NCBI GenBank assembly: GCA_020912385.1
Contig: CP087210.1
Coordinates: 620,001 to 684,000 of the forward strand
DNA from: Neofusicoccum parvum
Lineage: Eukaryota > Ascomycota > Dothideomycetes > Botryosphaeriales > Botryosphaeriaceae
Direction: 5' to 3'
Length of the DNA: 64,000 nucleotides
Made by a program: the position numbers and the translations under genes. The notes below the pieces were generated by a model. That model did not search any database, had not been told where the DNA came from, and saw only the letters and a program-made list of their open reading frames with translations. Below are positions 42,899 to 53,792 of this stretch, piece by piece. Positions within the stretch are counted from its first letter, which is position 1. Each line of letters opens with the position of its first letter.

Positions 42899-44448
42899 GG
42901 CTGATTGGTCGAGAGGGGCCGAGCGGAGGCTGCAAAAGGCTCAAGAGTGTGCTACGTCGGCGGGGGTGGGATGCAAGGCACTTGAGTCGAGGGAGGGGCA
43001 CGCAGCAGGCAAGAAGAGGGCACGAAGAGGAGCAATTCAACGGCGAAAGGAGCGGAAGACTTGGTAACGCTGCTACACGACGGCGGGCGATTCTTTAAGA
43101 GCTGGCTGTCTCATTCAGCGTCGTACATTACCGCTTCAGGGCGTGGAGAAGCGTCAAGATAGTTTCCTGAGTGTCCGGCGAGCGCGTGGAAGCGCTGGCG
43201 GCATGGAGGGGCAGCTTCCCAGAGCGGAAAGCATAAGCTACAGCCGCTTAGCCCTGCGTCTTGAGCTCGCATCCCCCGGGCCCCATTACTTTCCCCCGGA
43301 CTGCGCTCGGAGCCGAGTTTGCGGAGTGCGGCGTCGCCGCACAAGCACCGCGTTCAGCCAGCCTGCACTTCGCCTCCATCGACCACCGGATCCGTCTCTA
43401 CGCCTTGTCGTGTTGGAGGAGCACGTCGGGGGCACTGAGCACGGCAGCGCCCAGGATTACCGCGTTCGGCACGGACACCTCGTCGGCAAATCCAAACGCC
43501 AGCACGCGCCAGGGTCGGCGCGCGCAGGATTGCCCAAGGCAAGTGCCGCGCTTGCGGGAATATTCGGCGCGCGCCAGCAGCATCAGTCCACCGCCCCGTC
43601 GAGGTCAGCGCAAAACGACGTACGCCAAGGCCGGGGGGACGGCCGTAAGTGTTGCTCCAGGCTGGGGATCACTCCGCTTCTGCCTCCACACTGGCTGCCG
43701 CTTCCCCCGGACGGATCTCCTGAAACGGAGCACAACCTTTTGCAGGCGGGCCGACTGCGCGACCGCCAGGTGCCCGACTGCCTGCAGCAACTCCGCAGCC
43801 GTTGATAAGAAGCTGCTATGCTGCAGGCCTGTAGCCGGGCTGCGTCTCGCCGCTGGCAGGGCTACGCCGGCAGGCATGGCGGAGAAAAGGCTGAGTCGGC
43901 AACGCGAGTCGAAGCCGCGTGTGGTTTCGGGCCTAACACGCGGCAGGCCGACGTAAGGGTCTTTTCCGGGCAGGATCAGGACAGGGCAGGAGCAGGCAGG
44001 CACTAATGAGGCACGCCGACGCAAGGCCCTGTCTCTTGCGTTCCCCAAAGCGCTGCTCGGCTCGGGGCAAATCCCACCCCCAATCCCTCCACAATTCGGT
44101 CATTATCTCGTGGAGTCCGGGTGTCGCACGCAAGGGTGCCATCGGCAGCGTCACAGCCATACTGGGGCCAGTGGCGTTTTGGGGCCGTCAACCTGGGGTG
44201 ATCTAAGCGCCCGTGGGCGAATTTTCGCGGGGCTAACCCGCCGTAGCCTTGGAAATGAATCAGGCTGCGCCTTAGCAAGTTCCGTTTATGCTGCATATAT
44301 ATACTTCGATGCTGCACCAACACCACTACTTTCCCGCATGCAGGGGATTCAGATTCCCTTCTTCTCCTATCGCGACCCTATTTCGTTGCCTCCCGGCCTG
44401 GCTGTGACCTTTTTCTGTTGACGATCGATATCCTGGACGATATCCACC
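42899..44448. other. divergent intergenic region, no gene seen
   Basis: This 1.5-kb GC-rich region separates the divergent SDR and sugar-porter genes. Open frames on both strands are Arg/Ala/Pro-rich without motifs. A TATATATA-type sequence near 44295 lies about 150 bp before the porter start codon. Confidence 0.5.
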
Positions 44449-46500
44449 ATGGTGTTGACCGGCAAGGCCCTCGACTGGGCCATCACCTTGTGCTCTGGCG
44501 CTGGGTTTCTCCTATTTGGGTGGGTTCCCGCATCTTCTCATCCCTCACATGGAGATGTGGAGTTGAGATATTCTTCCGGACGCATTTGATTTTCCGAACG
44601 CCAGTTGTGTATCCGGATGAACGCTTCAACTCCCCACCCCTATCCGTCTGAAGGTGACGTGCTGATAAAAGCATTGTAGTTATGACCAGGGTGTTATGTC
44701 CGGTCTTCTCACCGGTTCTGCGTTCACGAAGGTCTTCCCTGAGATTGATACCCAAAATGGCGGCAGCTCGTCTCTCCAAGGCACCGTTGTTGCCATCTAT
44801 GAAATCGGCTGTTTTGCGGGTGAGTATTTGGAGAGCAGGGAGAGGGAATGAAGATAGCTTGAAGCTGACAAGCTGTCTTGCAGGTGCACTGATTACCTTC
44901 GCCTTCGGAGAGCAGCTGGGACGCAGGAAATGTATCATGGCTGGTTGCACGATCTTGACCATCGGAGCGACCATCCAGTGCGCTTCGTACGGAATTCCTC
45001 AGCTGATTGTCGGACGTATTGTTGCTGGCATCGGAAACGGTTTGAACACTTCGACTATTCGTAAGCATACATCTTCAAGCCCCTAAAGGCTTCGTCACTA
45101 ACGCGTCTCAGCCGTCTGGCACGCTGAGCTCATGCAGGCTCATGACCGTGGCAAGGGTCTGGCCATCGAATTCATTCTGAACATCTTCGGTGTCGCGCTG
45201 GCATACTGGGTAGATTATGCCTTCAGCTTCGTGGACAATGAGTCACAGTTTCGGTACGAAGTCTCACCCCTGATTCGAATACCTGCGGATACTGACATGC
45301 TTTCAGCTTCCCCATCGCTTTCCAAATCGCATTCGCCCTCGTTACTCTTGCCAGCATTATTTTCCTTCCGGAATCTCCGCGCTGGCTTCTCAACCATGAC
45401 CGCGAAGCAGAGGCTCGCAACATTCTATGGCGCCTTCAGCCCAACGCCAAGGAGATCGCCGAGGACTCGGACGTCGTCAACAACGAGATGGCCATCATCC
45501 AGCACGCACTATACGAGGAGAAGGAAGTTGCTGGAGGCACTACCTTCAAGGCGATTTTCAAAGATGGCCCGCAGCGCTTCCGTTACAGGACCCTCCTGGG
45601 TATCGGCGGCCAGTTCATGCAACAGCTCTCTGGAATCAATCTGATCACGTATTATGCCGCTGTCATCTTCGAGACCAGTATTGGAATGTCGCACAACACC
45701 GCTCTGTTGGTTGCTGGCGCCAACGGAATTGCTTACTTGTGAGTTGGCCCTGAGGATGTCCGGGATTGAGACATGCCCCCTAACGAATGTCCTAACTCCT
45801 GGCATGGCTTTGCCTTCTCTTTCTCTCGCATATACAGCTACTAACAAGATCTCAACAGCCTCTCCACCTTCCCCGTCGTCTGGGTTCTTGACCGCCTCGG
45901 ACGCCGCAAGCTCATGCTCTTCGCCGTCATCGGTCAATCCTGCTGTATGGCTATTCTCGCCGGCACAGTCTCGAACGGTGGAAAGTCCGCCGGTATCGTC
46001 GCCGCCGTGATGCTTTTCCTCTTCAACTTCTTCTTCGCCATCGGCCTGCTTGCCATCCCCTGGCTGTTGCCTGCCGAGTACGCGCCGCTGGCCATCCGCA
46101 CCAAGGCCGCCTCGCTGGCCACCGCCTCCAACTGGTAAGCCACTTCCACCCGCTTAAAGACCATCTGTGCTAACCGCGAACCAGGATCTTCACCTTCCTC
46201 GTCGTCGAAATCGTTCCCGTCTCCATCAACAACATCGCCTGGCGCACCTACATCTACTTCGCCGTTTTCAACGCCTTCTTCGTGCCTATCATCTACTTCT
46301 TCTACCCGGAGACCAAGAACCTGTCCCTTGAGGAGATCGACATGCTTTTCACCGGCGACAAGGTGCTCATGCACCTGCCGGACAGCATGCGCATCCCGGC
46401 GAACGACAATGCGGCGGTGGCGAGTGCGATCAGAGGCGAGAAGGACAACGTGGCTGTCGTCGAAGACGTGAACAATGGCAACAACTCCGAGAAGTCGTAG
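44449..46500 (+). CDS. MFS sugar porter (hexose transporter-like)
   Basis: Seven exons, 44449-44519, 44680-44819, 44884-45060, 45112-45253, 45307-45738, 45859-46134 and 46185-46500, give 517 residues. All introns have GT-AG ends and fitting phases. Twelve transmembrane helices are expected. Sugar-porter signatures are present: GYDQGVMSG in helix 1, GRRKCIMAG after helix 2, GRIVAGIGNG, PESPRWLL, the QQLSGINLITYY helix-7 block, DRLGRRKLM, the helix-10 block with PWLLPAEYAPLAIR, and PETKNLSLEEID. It lies in the plasma membrane and most likely imports a hexose, pentose or related polyol by proton symport. The C-terminal tail is hydrophilic and Asn-rich. It lies near an SDR and a regulator gene, which could form a small sugar-use group. 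Confidence 0.94.
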
Positions 46501-48043
46501 AGAGGTGAAGTCGTAGAGCTCGGATGGGATACATGCCCCGTTGCCTCGCAAGCAGAGCTTAAGGGGATCGGCAGATTGTATTAGGGGCTATGAGTTACGA
46601 TGATCTTGCACGCCTTTGCTGCTTGCAATCTCTAGCTCCCTCTCCCAGTAGAGGGAGTTTTTGTGGATATTCTTATTATACCCGGTAGTGCTGTTTAGCT
46701 ACCTCCTTCAAAATTACAACCGTTTGGAGATGAAGCTTTGTCAGGATGCGAGGTTGCGGTGAAGCATCTGCGGTGACCCATACAGCTGAGCACGCCACCT
46801 ATTTGTTGGTCATAATCTCTATGAAGCCCCTCCGACTTGGCCGGTGGGAGGCCAGAGTTGCTCCCACTGCCCTCACGCAGCACCGAACTCTCGGCCGAGA
46901 TCGGATTTGGGAGTTTACCAACGCGGAAGCCCTAGTTCATTTCCAAATCACGCAGCACGTACGCCTTCAGCGTGGCCATCCCTCAATTAGAGCATTGACA
47001 CACTCAGACCGCCTTGAGACCACCCCCAAAAACTCTTCATCAAGAGTTATGAATGATCCCATATACCAAACATCAGACGCTTGCTACTCACGTAACTCAA
47101 CAAAGCCAAAAATCCCCGGCCACGACCAGCGTTAGACATTACGCAACAGGGCAGGAAGATGAGAAAAGCAACCAACGCCACAGCCGAAGGACGAGTCGCC
47201 AGCGAGCCGTAATACCCGATCAGGCAGCCAACGGGTGGCGCTGCATATTACCCAAAACAGCCGGGCGGAGGGGGAAAATGTCACTGACAAGGAAGCTTCC
47301 GTCCGCGTCAATCACTTGTGGAGAACCCTGGCTGGTGGACAAATTCGCGTCCGCTGTGGCTTGATTAGCCCTGACTAGATCTTACTTAGATTGCTTGGCA
47401 GCGGATGCTTGGATGTACTTCCTTGATGGAAATCTTTAGTTAAACGAAGAGGCGTGCTGCAATCGACGGCTAGCGTGAAGAATGATTAACCTCTTTCTAG
47501 AATAAGCAGGCCTGGCCATCGGTGTTCAAGAGACCTGGTTTGGAGAAGAAGTTCTTAAGAATCGGTTGCAGCATTCAGCTATACGGCGAAGTTTACTACC
47601 AGTCTCTCATTAGTGCCAGAACCCAGGTATTATCAGAGCACAATGGCTCTTTGCATGTTATAAGTAGAACTAACAGAGGTCTTTGCAACGACCTAAAGGC
47701 CGGGGGCACCTAGCATATTTGCAGGCGAACTGGCCCATGGCACGGCGCTTTAATAAAGTAGCAGATGTGAAATTAGCGCCGACCACGCCTATAACGGCGG
47801 GGAAAACACCCGAAAGGGAGTTTAATAAGCACCAAGGGGTGCTGACTTTTTGCGTTCGATTCCGACCATGGTTACATGCATACAATCTCTTCTTTTTAAC
47901 TTTCCAACCCCCACGCTCATTATGCTCTTCAACACTCGCGCGTTACCTCACCCGCCTCAACCCCATTCCATGACATGTCCGCCCGGACAGACCAAAACCT
48001 CGTAGCCTCCATCACCCAACCACCGCATCCGACCGCCTCCTCT
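46501..48043. other. convergent intergenic region, no gene seen
   Basis: This 1.5-kb region lies between the 3' ends of the sugar porter and an SDR gene. Short frames lack support. A T-loop-like GTTCGATTCC near 47854 has no matching stems and is not a tRNA. Confidence 0.5.
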
Positions 48044-48943
48044 TCAAACCTTCTGCTCCTTCATCCACTTCTCCGCCTCCTCCTTATACTCCTCCCTCCA
48101 CCTCGTCAGCGGCGGCCTCCCCTGCACCACATCCCCCACGCTCCACAGCATCCTCTTCTTATCCGTCTCCTCGCTAACATCGTTATCGGGACAGATCACG
48201 TAAAACTTCCCCTCCTTCATCTTCCCGTACAGATAATCCGCCACCTGCTCCGGAGCCCACGCGCCGTCGGGCTTCGCCTTCGCGCTGCCCGGCCCGCCGC
48301 CGCTCAGGCCGGTGAAGGTCCAGCCGGGAACGAGCAGGTGGACCTGCGTCGGGGTATCGCGCAGGTCGAACGCCAGGTGCTCGGCCAGGGCCTTGACGGC
48401 GGCCTTGGAGGCGTTGTAGGCGGGGTTGCCGGGCGGGTTGGTGATGCCCTGCTTGCTGCCGGTGATGACGATGGCGGCGGGGCCGGCGCGGTCCTTGAGC
48501 GCCGGCACGAAGGCGTTGAGCCCGTTGACCACGCCCGAGAGGTTGGTCGAGAGCGTCTGCGTCGAAAAAGCCGTTAGTTAGTTGGTTTGTTGGTCGCGTG
48601 TTTCTGCGGCGGGCGCCAGTGCCTTCTCGAAGTACTCCCGGTCCCCCCATGTGCCGCGCATGCCCACGCCGGCGTTCAGCATGAGCAGGTCCGGGCCCTG
48701 CGCGCCGAACGCGGTGGAGATGCTGGCGCGCAGCTCGTCCCAGGCGGCGGGCTGCGAGACGTCGGTTTGGTAGGTGGACACGTCACCGCCGAGGGTTTCT
48801 TTGGCTTTGGCGAGCGTGTCGGTGTTCCAGTCGGCGATGGCGACGCGCATGCCGTGCTTGCGGCAGAGCTGGGCGACGGCGAGCCCGATGCCGGAGGCGC
48901 CGCCGGTGATAAGAGCGGTGTTGTTGGCGGCGAAGACGGACAT
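48044..48943 (-). CDS. short-chain dehydrogenase/reductase, apparent GC-AG intron
   Basis: Two exons, 48943-48623 and 48556-48044, give 277 residues. The motifs are TGGASGIG, NAGVG, ITGSKQG, YNASK and VPGWTFTG. The join REYFEK/TLSTNLSGVVNG follows the usual SDR alignment and is in phase 0. It requires a donor reading AAG/GCACTG, a GC donor with poor flanking match; no GT donor nearby restores the frame. The exon 1 frame runs into a stop inside the intron, so an intron (or a sequence lesion) is needed. CTAACTAAC and a T-rich tract precede the CGCAG acceptor, which supports a genuine intron. The C-terminal half after the active site is charged and lacks targeting signals. Substrate unknown. Confidence 0.78.
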
Positions 48944-49361
48944 CGTTTTGTTTCTTGCTGCTGAGTGGGATACAGAGGGCGCTGAGGAGTTGGATATTCA
49001 ATTGGTATTTATCGAAAAGAAATCGGAGTCTGGGTTGGAGGTTTTGGAGATGTGTTTTGGAGGAGGGGTAGCTTCGACGGAGCTTAGCACGGCGATTGAC
49101 GGAGTTAAGAGTCGTATGATGTCAGGGACGCGGGGTCGGGTTGCGGGTGCTTCGATTGCCGATGTCAGGAACGGCGCAAAATTGAATCGGGCTTGTGCCA
49201 GTTCTTGTGCCGGGCCGAGTATACCTACTCCTTTATGCAGTGCCAAGCAGCCTCCTACATTATGTACTCTATCTCAACAGACAGCTGGCCGAGACATCAC
49301 CTGCCCAGTCTGCGCACTGGTATACAGCGTGAAGTAAAAGGCAAGGAGCGACAAGACGTGT

Positions 49362-51269
49362 TTAGACTATTTGAATTTGCTCGATCTGCACACTCCAATG
49401 CTCCGTGAGTTCTCCGTCCATGATTCCGTGCACATACGCCTCGCCAACAACACGCCAGCACCCATCGCCTGCCTCGCGGAGCACGAAAGGAACATCAGCG
49501 CCTAGCGGTATCCACAGGCAATCTTTCTCACCAACCTCTTCAGGCCCAATCCCTATGAACCCTGTTGAAGTTCTGAACGGTCTTCTCCTGTTAAGTTTGT
49601 ACTGCGCAATGGCTGCATATCTGATCGCGACTCGACTCCTCTTACCATCGAACAGGTCGCTGTATCCAGTTTGCAAATCCTGGGATGCTCGGACTGTCTC
49701 GTAGTTGTGCACGTATGCGCGGTCGGCGATGGGGGTTCTCCAGAGAGCTTCGTTTACCTTTTCCTCTGTTCCGCATGCATCATTGATTTCCGGTAAAAGC
49801 CTCCTTAGCGCCTCTAACCAGACGACAAGAGACTCGAAGGTTTCGTCGTTCTTGTAGCTGATTTCCCCTGCAGGGAGCGTGTCGCCGAGTTGTGCAACGC
49901 GGTCGACGCGCACGCCCCAGAGCTTCAGCCTGCCCACGGCATCGAACGACGACTCGTCAATGTTTTGCTGAAGACTCCCTGATGCATTGTAAGCGCGTCC
50001 GTCACCACCCCCTCGCACATTCAGGTGAGAATAGGCGCTCAAGGCTTTCGGGAGGTGCGCAGACGCCCAGTCAGGCACCCACGACGGCGCGGCGTCTCCA
50101 TCGCCGGGTGCCTGCGAAGCGGAGAGACTGCAGTACGACAGCAACTCCAGGCCATAGTGCATCAGGCAAGACTTCGCCAACTGCATCCTCACATCCCTCC
50201 ACGTCATCTCGTAGTCCGCGCGGACTCTCAGTCGGTGGGTATCGTTCGCGAGACCCAGCAGCGCGAAGCAATAGTCTCGCTCATCCGACGCCAACAAGCG
50301 CGAGCGCCCTTTGTTCGTGCCCAAGAAGTACAGGAACTGCCGCAGCGGCGTCTCGTCGGAGACGAGGATGCAGCTCAGAGCAACGGTGGCCACGTTCTCC
50401 AGCTTGGCGTTTAAGAAGGCGGCGACGGCCAAGCTGCTGCCGCCTCCGCCGGCGGCGCGCGGCACGGCGTTGAGATAGTCACGCAGGCCGCACAGCATCC
50501 AGAAGGCGGCGTAGAAGCGGCCCCACTCGATCCTCGTGCGGCCGCAGAGGAGCACGGCGCTGCGCGACAGCGCGAGCTCCTGCAGGATCCAGACGCGGCG
50601 GAACCACGGCCGCTCGTACAGGCTCGCCACGGCGTCGAGCTCGCGGTGCGAGTCAGCGCACAGCGCGTCCAGGACGCCGTCCAGCGCGCGCTGGATGTAG
50701 AACGTCGACGTGTCCGGCAGCGGCGCCTCCTGGAACTGGAACAGCGGCCACGACCGCACCCAGTACTGCGTCTTGGAGCTCTGCGCCACGTCGCAGACGC
50801 GCTCGAGCGTCGCCATGGCGTCGTCGCTGTCGATGCTGCCCGGCCCCAGCCAGACCACCACCTGCGCCGCGTGGCGGTAGATCTGGTCCATCTGGCACAC
50901 CTGGTGCGTCCGCTCGGCCGTGTCGGACTGGTCGATGCACACGGCGTCGACCCAGAGCCAGGCGTGGCTGCTCCGGCGCCGGCGCAGGTCGGCGGCCAGC
51001 TGGCGGAGCGCGGCTTCCAGGTTCACGGTGATGTGGAAGAGCTTGCCGTCCAGGAGGATGGGCTTGGTATCGTGCGGGTCGCCCCATACGTAGGACAGCG
51101 CGTTGTACTCCGGATTTTCCTCCAGGCTGGCCTTGCGTAGCGTGCAGTTGATGATGGGGAGGTATCCGGCTCCATCCGTGGGTTTGGGAACCGGCTGCAG
51201 CTTGATGAGGCGGATCTCATTTAGGCGTGGGTCTAGGGGCTGGTACTTGAAGCCATCGTCCTTTTGCAT
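49362..51269 (-). CDS. HET-domain protein, heterokaryon incompatibility 6/OR type
   Basis: A single-exon gene of 635 residues from the ATG at 51269; a longer frame to 51341 would start with GTG. Early motifs are FKYQPLDPRLNEIRLIKLQP, typical of het-6/OR-like proteins, followed by the HET domain at about residues 60-210: YNALSYVWGDP, LWVDAVCIDQSD, QMDQIYRHAAQVVVWLG, then RPWFRRVWILQELA. The C-terminal part has DERDYCFALLGLA and late CLWIPLGADVPFVLR segments found in the same group. Such proteins can trigger death of incompatible fusion cells in Neurospora and Podospora; here the allelic partner is unknown. It lies beside a decayed DUF7708 gene. Confidence 0.92.
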   Translation of the reverse strand: MQKDDGFKYQPLDPRLNEIRLIKLQPVPKPTDGAGYLPIINCTLRKASLEENPEYNALSYVWGDPHDTKPILLDGKLFHITVNLEAALRQLAADLRRRRSSHAWLWVDAVCIDQSDTAERTHQVCQMDQIYRHAAQVVVWLGPGSIDSDDAMATLERVCDVAQSSKTQYWVRSWPLFQFQEAPLPDTSTFYIQRALDGVLDALCADSHRELDAVASLYERPWFRRVWILQELALSRSAVLLCGRTRIEWGRFYAAFWMLCGLRDYLNAVPRAAGGGGSSLAVAAFLNAKLENVATVALSCILVSDETPLRQFLYFLGTNKGRSRLLASDERDYCFALLGLANDTHRLRVRADYEMTWRDVRMQLAKSCLMHYGLELLSYCSLSASQAPGDGDAAPSWVPDWASAHLPKALSAYSHLNVRGGGDGRAYNASGSLQQNIDESSFDAVGRLKLWGVRVDRVAQLGDTLPAGEISYKNDETFESLVVWLEALRRLLPEINDACGTEEKVNEALWRTPIADRAYVHNYETVRASQDLQTGYSDLFDGKRSRVAIRYAAIAQYKLNRRRPFRTSTGFIGIGPEEVGEKDCLWIPLGADVPFVLREAGDGCWRVVGEAYVHGIMDGELTEHWSVQIEQIQIV

Positions 51270-51679
51270 ATCTGATGCCGGGTCTTGGTCCTCCGGCTCT
51301 GGGTGTGTGCTTGTAATCCGTACAAAGTGGACAATCCGCACTGATGCGGACCCACCCTTGTCCTATCCGCTGCGGCGCTTAGTAACGCCGCCCGCCTTAC
51401 CTCATCTTAAATTTCCATTGACTTTGCGCATGCCATCACTTAGTATGGATGCGGCTTTCACTGACAGCAAGACTTACCTACTCTAGATCTTGCCCCATGT
51501 TTATTCAAATAATTGTAATTCAATTGATTCATGACAATAAGGAAATTGCTCAATTTGGTTGCATAAAGCTAAAGTCTGTGTTTTCTCGCAATGCTCTCCC
51601 ACTCATCTAGCCTGAGCTCTCATGATCGTCCCTCTGTCGTTAGCTCCTTGTCACTTCTCTCACTCCGATTCTCTTCCCC

Positions 51680-52190
51680 TTGCTCTTTTCAATTTCTACT
51701 AGCCCACGGCCGAGTAGACACGTATTGAAGCACGTAACGAGCTTTTTGTGCGCTAGACTCGCGGATTCGCTGGGGTTGAAGGTATCGACTATGGGGTCCA
51801 AGAACTTACCTCTAAGCTTCTCCTGCGGATTGCACGTTGACGAGCCCAAAGATCCGCAGGCGCATCCTCCGGGACTGTGTTTGGGAATCCTCTTGCAATT
51901 TATCGACAGGCTCTATGCTCGGGACGAACCCAACTCTTACCCTCTTCAAGATGAAATTGATACGCTTTACATCAAAAACGCCACTGAGACTACTCTGGCG
52001 GTTTATCCAAGACATGTGGCCAGATGTGCACCTATATCTCGCAGTCGATGCAATCGGTTACTACGAAAACAAAAGCAGTGAGGAGGAAACGATTGATGCT
52101 GTCAGCGAGTTTGTTGAGCTGGTCAGAAGCAGGGATGTTCCAGTTGTAAAATTGCTCATGGCCAGTCCAGCTTCCACTCGGACGGTACAG
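51680..52190 (+). pseudogene. frameshifted relic of a DUF7708-type gene
   Basis: Two overlapping plus-strand frames match consecutive parts of the intact protein encoded at 59156-61279. The first frame (about 51680-51995) has SFLCARLADSL and FSCGLHVDEPKDPQAHPPG, matching SLVCAELVRIC and HFCGLHSDYDQDERAGFAG. After a +1 shift near 51990-52010 the second frame reads RFIQDMWPDVHLYLAVDAIGYYE and PVVKLLMASP, matching the FEKLVQQLPKDKIFYCVLDGISLYE region and ATVKLLMTCP. No N-terminal DUF7708 part, start codon or splice sites accompany it. It is therefore a broken fragment of the same family, with substantial divergence from the intact copy, so not a recent tandem duplicate. Confidence 0.65.
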
Positions 52191-52490
52191 CTTCACCAGC
52201 GCCCTCGAGACGAGGCGCTCCCGGCTTCCCATCTCACGTCGTGCCTGGCCCGTGCCGACGGCAGCCCGCTTCGCTTGCCGGCGGGGCAAACAGCCTGGCA
52301 GACAGGGCAAGCGCGGCCCAAGCTCCCTCTCTCGGAAACCCGAAAGCGATCCGACGGCTGCCGTCACAGCTCCACTTCTCCGCCAACCTCACGTATTCCC
52401 CGTCACCACCACCTTCACTCCAACCCTCCCGCGCCCCTCAATCGCCCTCAAACCAGTTCAATTGCCCCGCCCCCCGGCCGCCCGCCCGAT

Positions 52491-53231
52491 ATGCCCATCC
52501 TCAAAACCCTCGCCACCACCACCGCCGCGGGCGCCGCCCTCGCCGGCGCGGGCTGGAAGTACTACACGCGCGACACGCACTTCGTCCCGTTCACGCCCAC
52601 ATCCCCATCCTTCGCGTCGTGGGCGGGCCTGATGCGGGCGCGCAACCCGCAGAACAACCCGCCGGCCTGCATCGACCACGCGGTGCGGCGGGTGGCGCTG
52701 GCCGACCTGCGCACCGACGACGTCGAAGCCCTGACCCGCGGCTTCTGCGCCGGCGTCTGGAGCGGCCTCGGCTTCGCCTACCAGCGCCGCTTCCTCGAGA
52801 AGAAGTACCGCGCCCTCGAGCGCCGCGACGACCACCTGTGGGACGCGCCCGAGCTGGCCGCCAGCGACTACAAGGTCGGCACCAAGATTGCCGATCACTT
52901 TGAGGTGGTGGAGAGGGCGCCGGGGAGGGTGAGTGGCTGATGGATCGCTCTTGTGATGTTTCTGGGGAACGGTTTTGCTAACGCGTTGTTGTAGGTGGCT
53001 GTTCGCTGCGGTGACTCGCCGCTGAATGCTGGCCCGAGACCGTCGGATGGAATCTTCTCCATGGAGGTGGACAAGGATGATAAGTTTGCGACGTTTCACA
53101 TGAAGAGCTACTTCTTCAACTCGACGCCCGAGGGCGCGGTCAAGGGGCAGCTGCCGTGGTGGTTTGAGTTCCTGCACCGCGAGTACGCCAAGCTGTGGAT
53201 GGAGACCAGTGTGAGGAGGCTGTTGAAGTGA
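52491..53231 (+). CDS. conserved fungal protein of unknown function
   Basis: Two exons, 52491-52928 and 52995-53231 (66-nt intron, GTGAGT...TAG, phase 0), give 224 residues. The N-terminus (KTLATTTAAGAALAGAGWKYY) is a short hydrophobic Ala-rich segment that could be a membrane anchor or mitochondrial leader. The rest has conserved-looking blocks CIDHAVRRVALADLRT, GVWSGLGFAYQRRFLEKKYR, KIADHFEVVER, VRCGDSPL and LWMETSVRRLLK that I recognise from uncharacterised ascomycete proteins of the same size. No catalytic motif is evident. The start is the ATG nearest the conserved part; a longer in-frame extension upstream runs into the relic and is not credible. Confidence 0.8.
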
Positions 53232-53792
53232 GGGAGATGCCGAGGTTTTGAATGGGACGTTGGAGTCCTGTGTAAATCAAAAGCCTGTCTGGAAGCGTGG
53301 ATGCTTTACTTCTGTTTTTGGAATGATATCCTGCGGGAGGGTGGCTGATCGTTTCCTCTCCCGCTCTGAAAGTACGCATCTTTGCTGTGCAGAGTATTGC
53401 AAGACGTATGAGATTATCATCTAAGATCCTGCGGCACATATAGTTCTTTATACTGAGGTCTGAGGGACCCGAAGGCAATGGTGGCACACGGTCATGATAT
53501 GGGCAATTATGTAACCCATGGCTTTGAAATTGCCCAACCACGGTAGAAATCTCGAGGAGATGGACTCCAATGCAATGTGCATTAATTCGTGATTTGTACG
53601 CATTACTTCAATCAATAACCCAAACATGTTCCGTTACTTGCCTCCCTCGTTCGCCTATAGAATCGAAGGAAACCAGCCACGGCCACACTCCCATCAGTCC
53701 ACCTCTAGTCGTAATATTTACCTAATATCAATACACCAATACACATACTCACCGGAAAGAATCATCTACAAGCCCACTAGACAGCTACAGCA
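53232..53792. other. convergent intergenic region, no gene seen
   Basis: The region lies between the 3' ends of the conserved unknown and the second Zn2Cys6 regulator gene. Nothing recognisable was found. Confidence 0.5.

Noticed and set aside
43143..44048. Overlapping open frames of 150-230 codons on both strands
   Set aside because: Composition is like shifted non-coding GC-rich DNA and no motif was recognised.
47845..47875. T-loop-like GTTCGATTCC, possible tRNA
   Set aside because: No T stem, acceptor stem or D arm can be built around it.
51837..52940. Long upstream in-frame extension of the conserved unknown protein
   Set aside because: It would fuse the DUF7708 relic and Pro-rich leader to the conserved protein; the family starts at the ATG at 52491.
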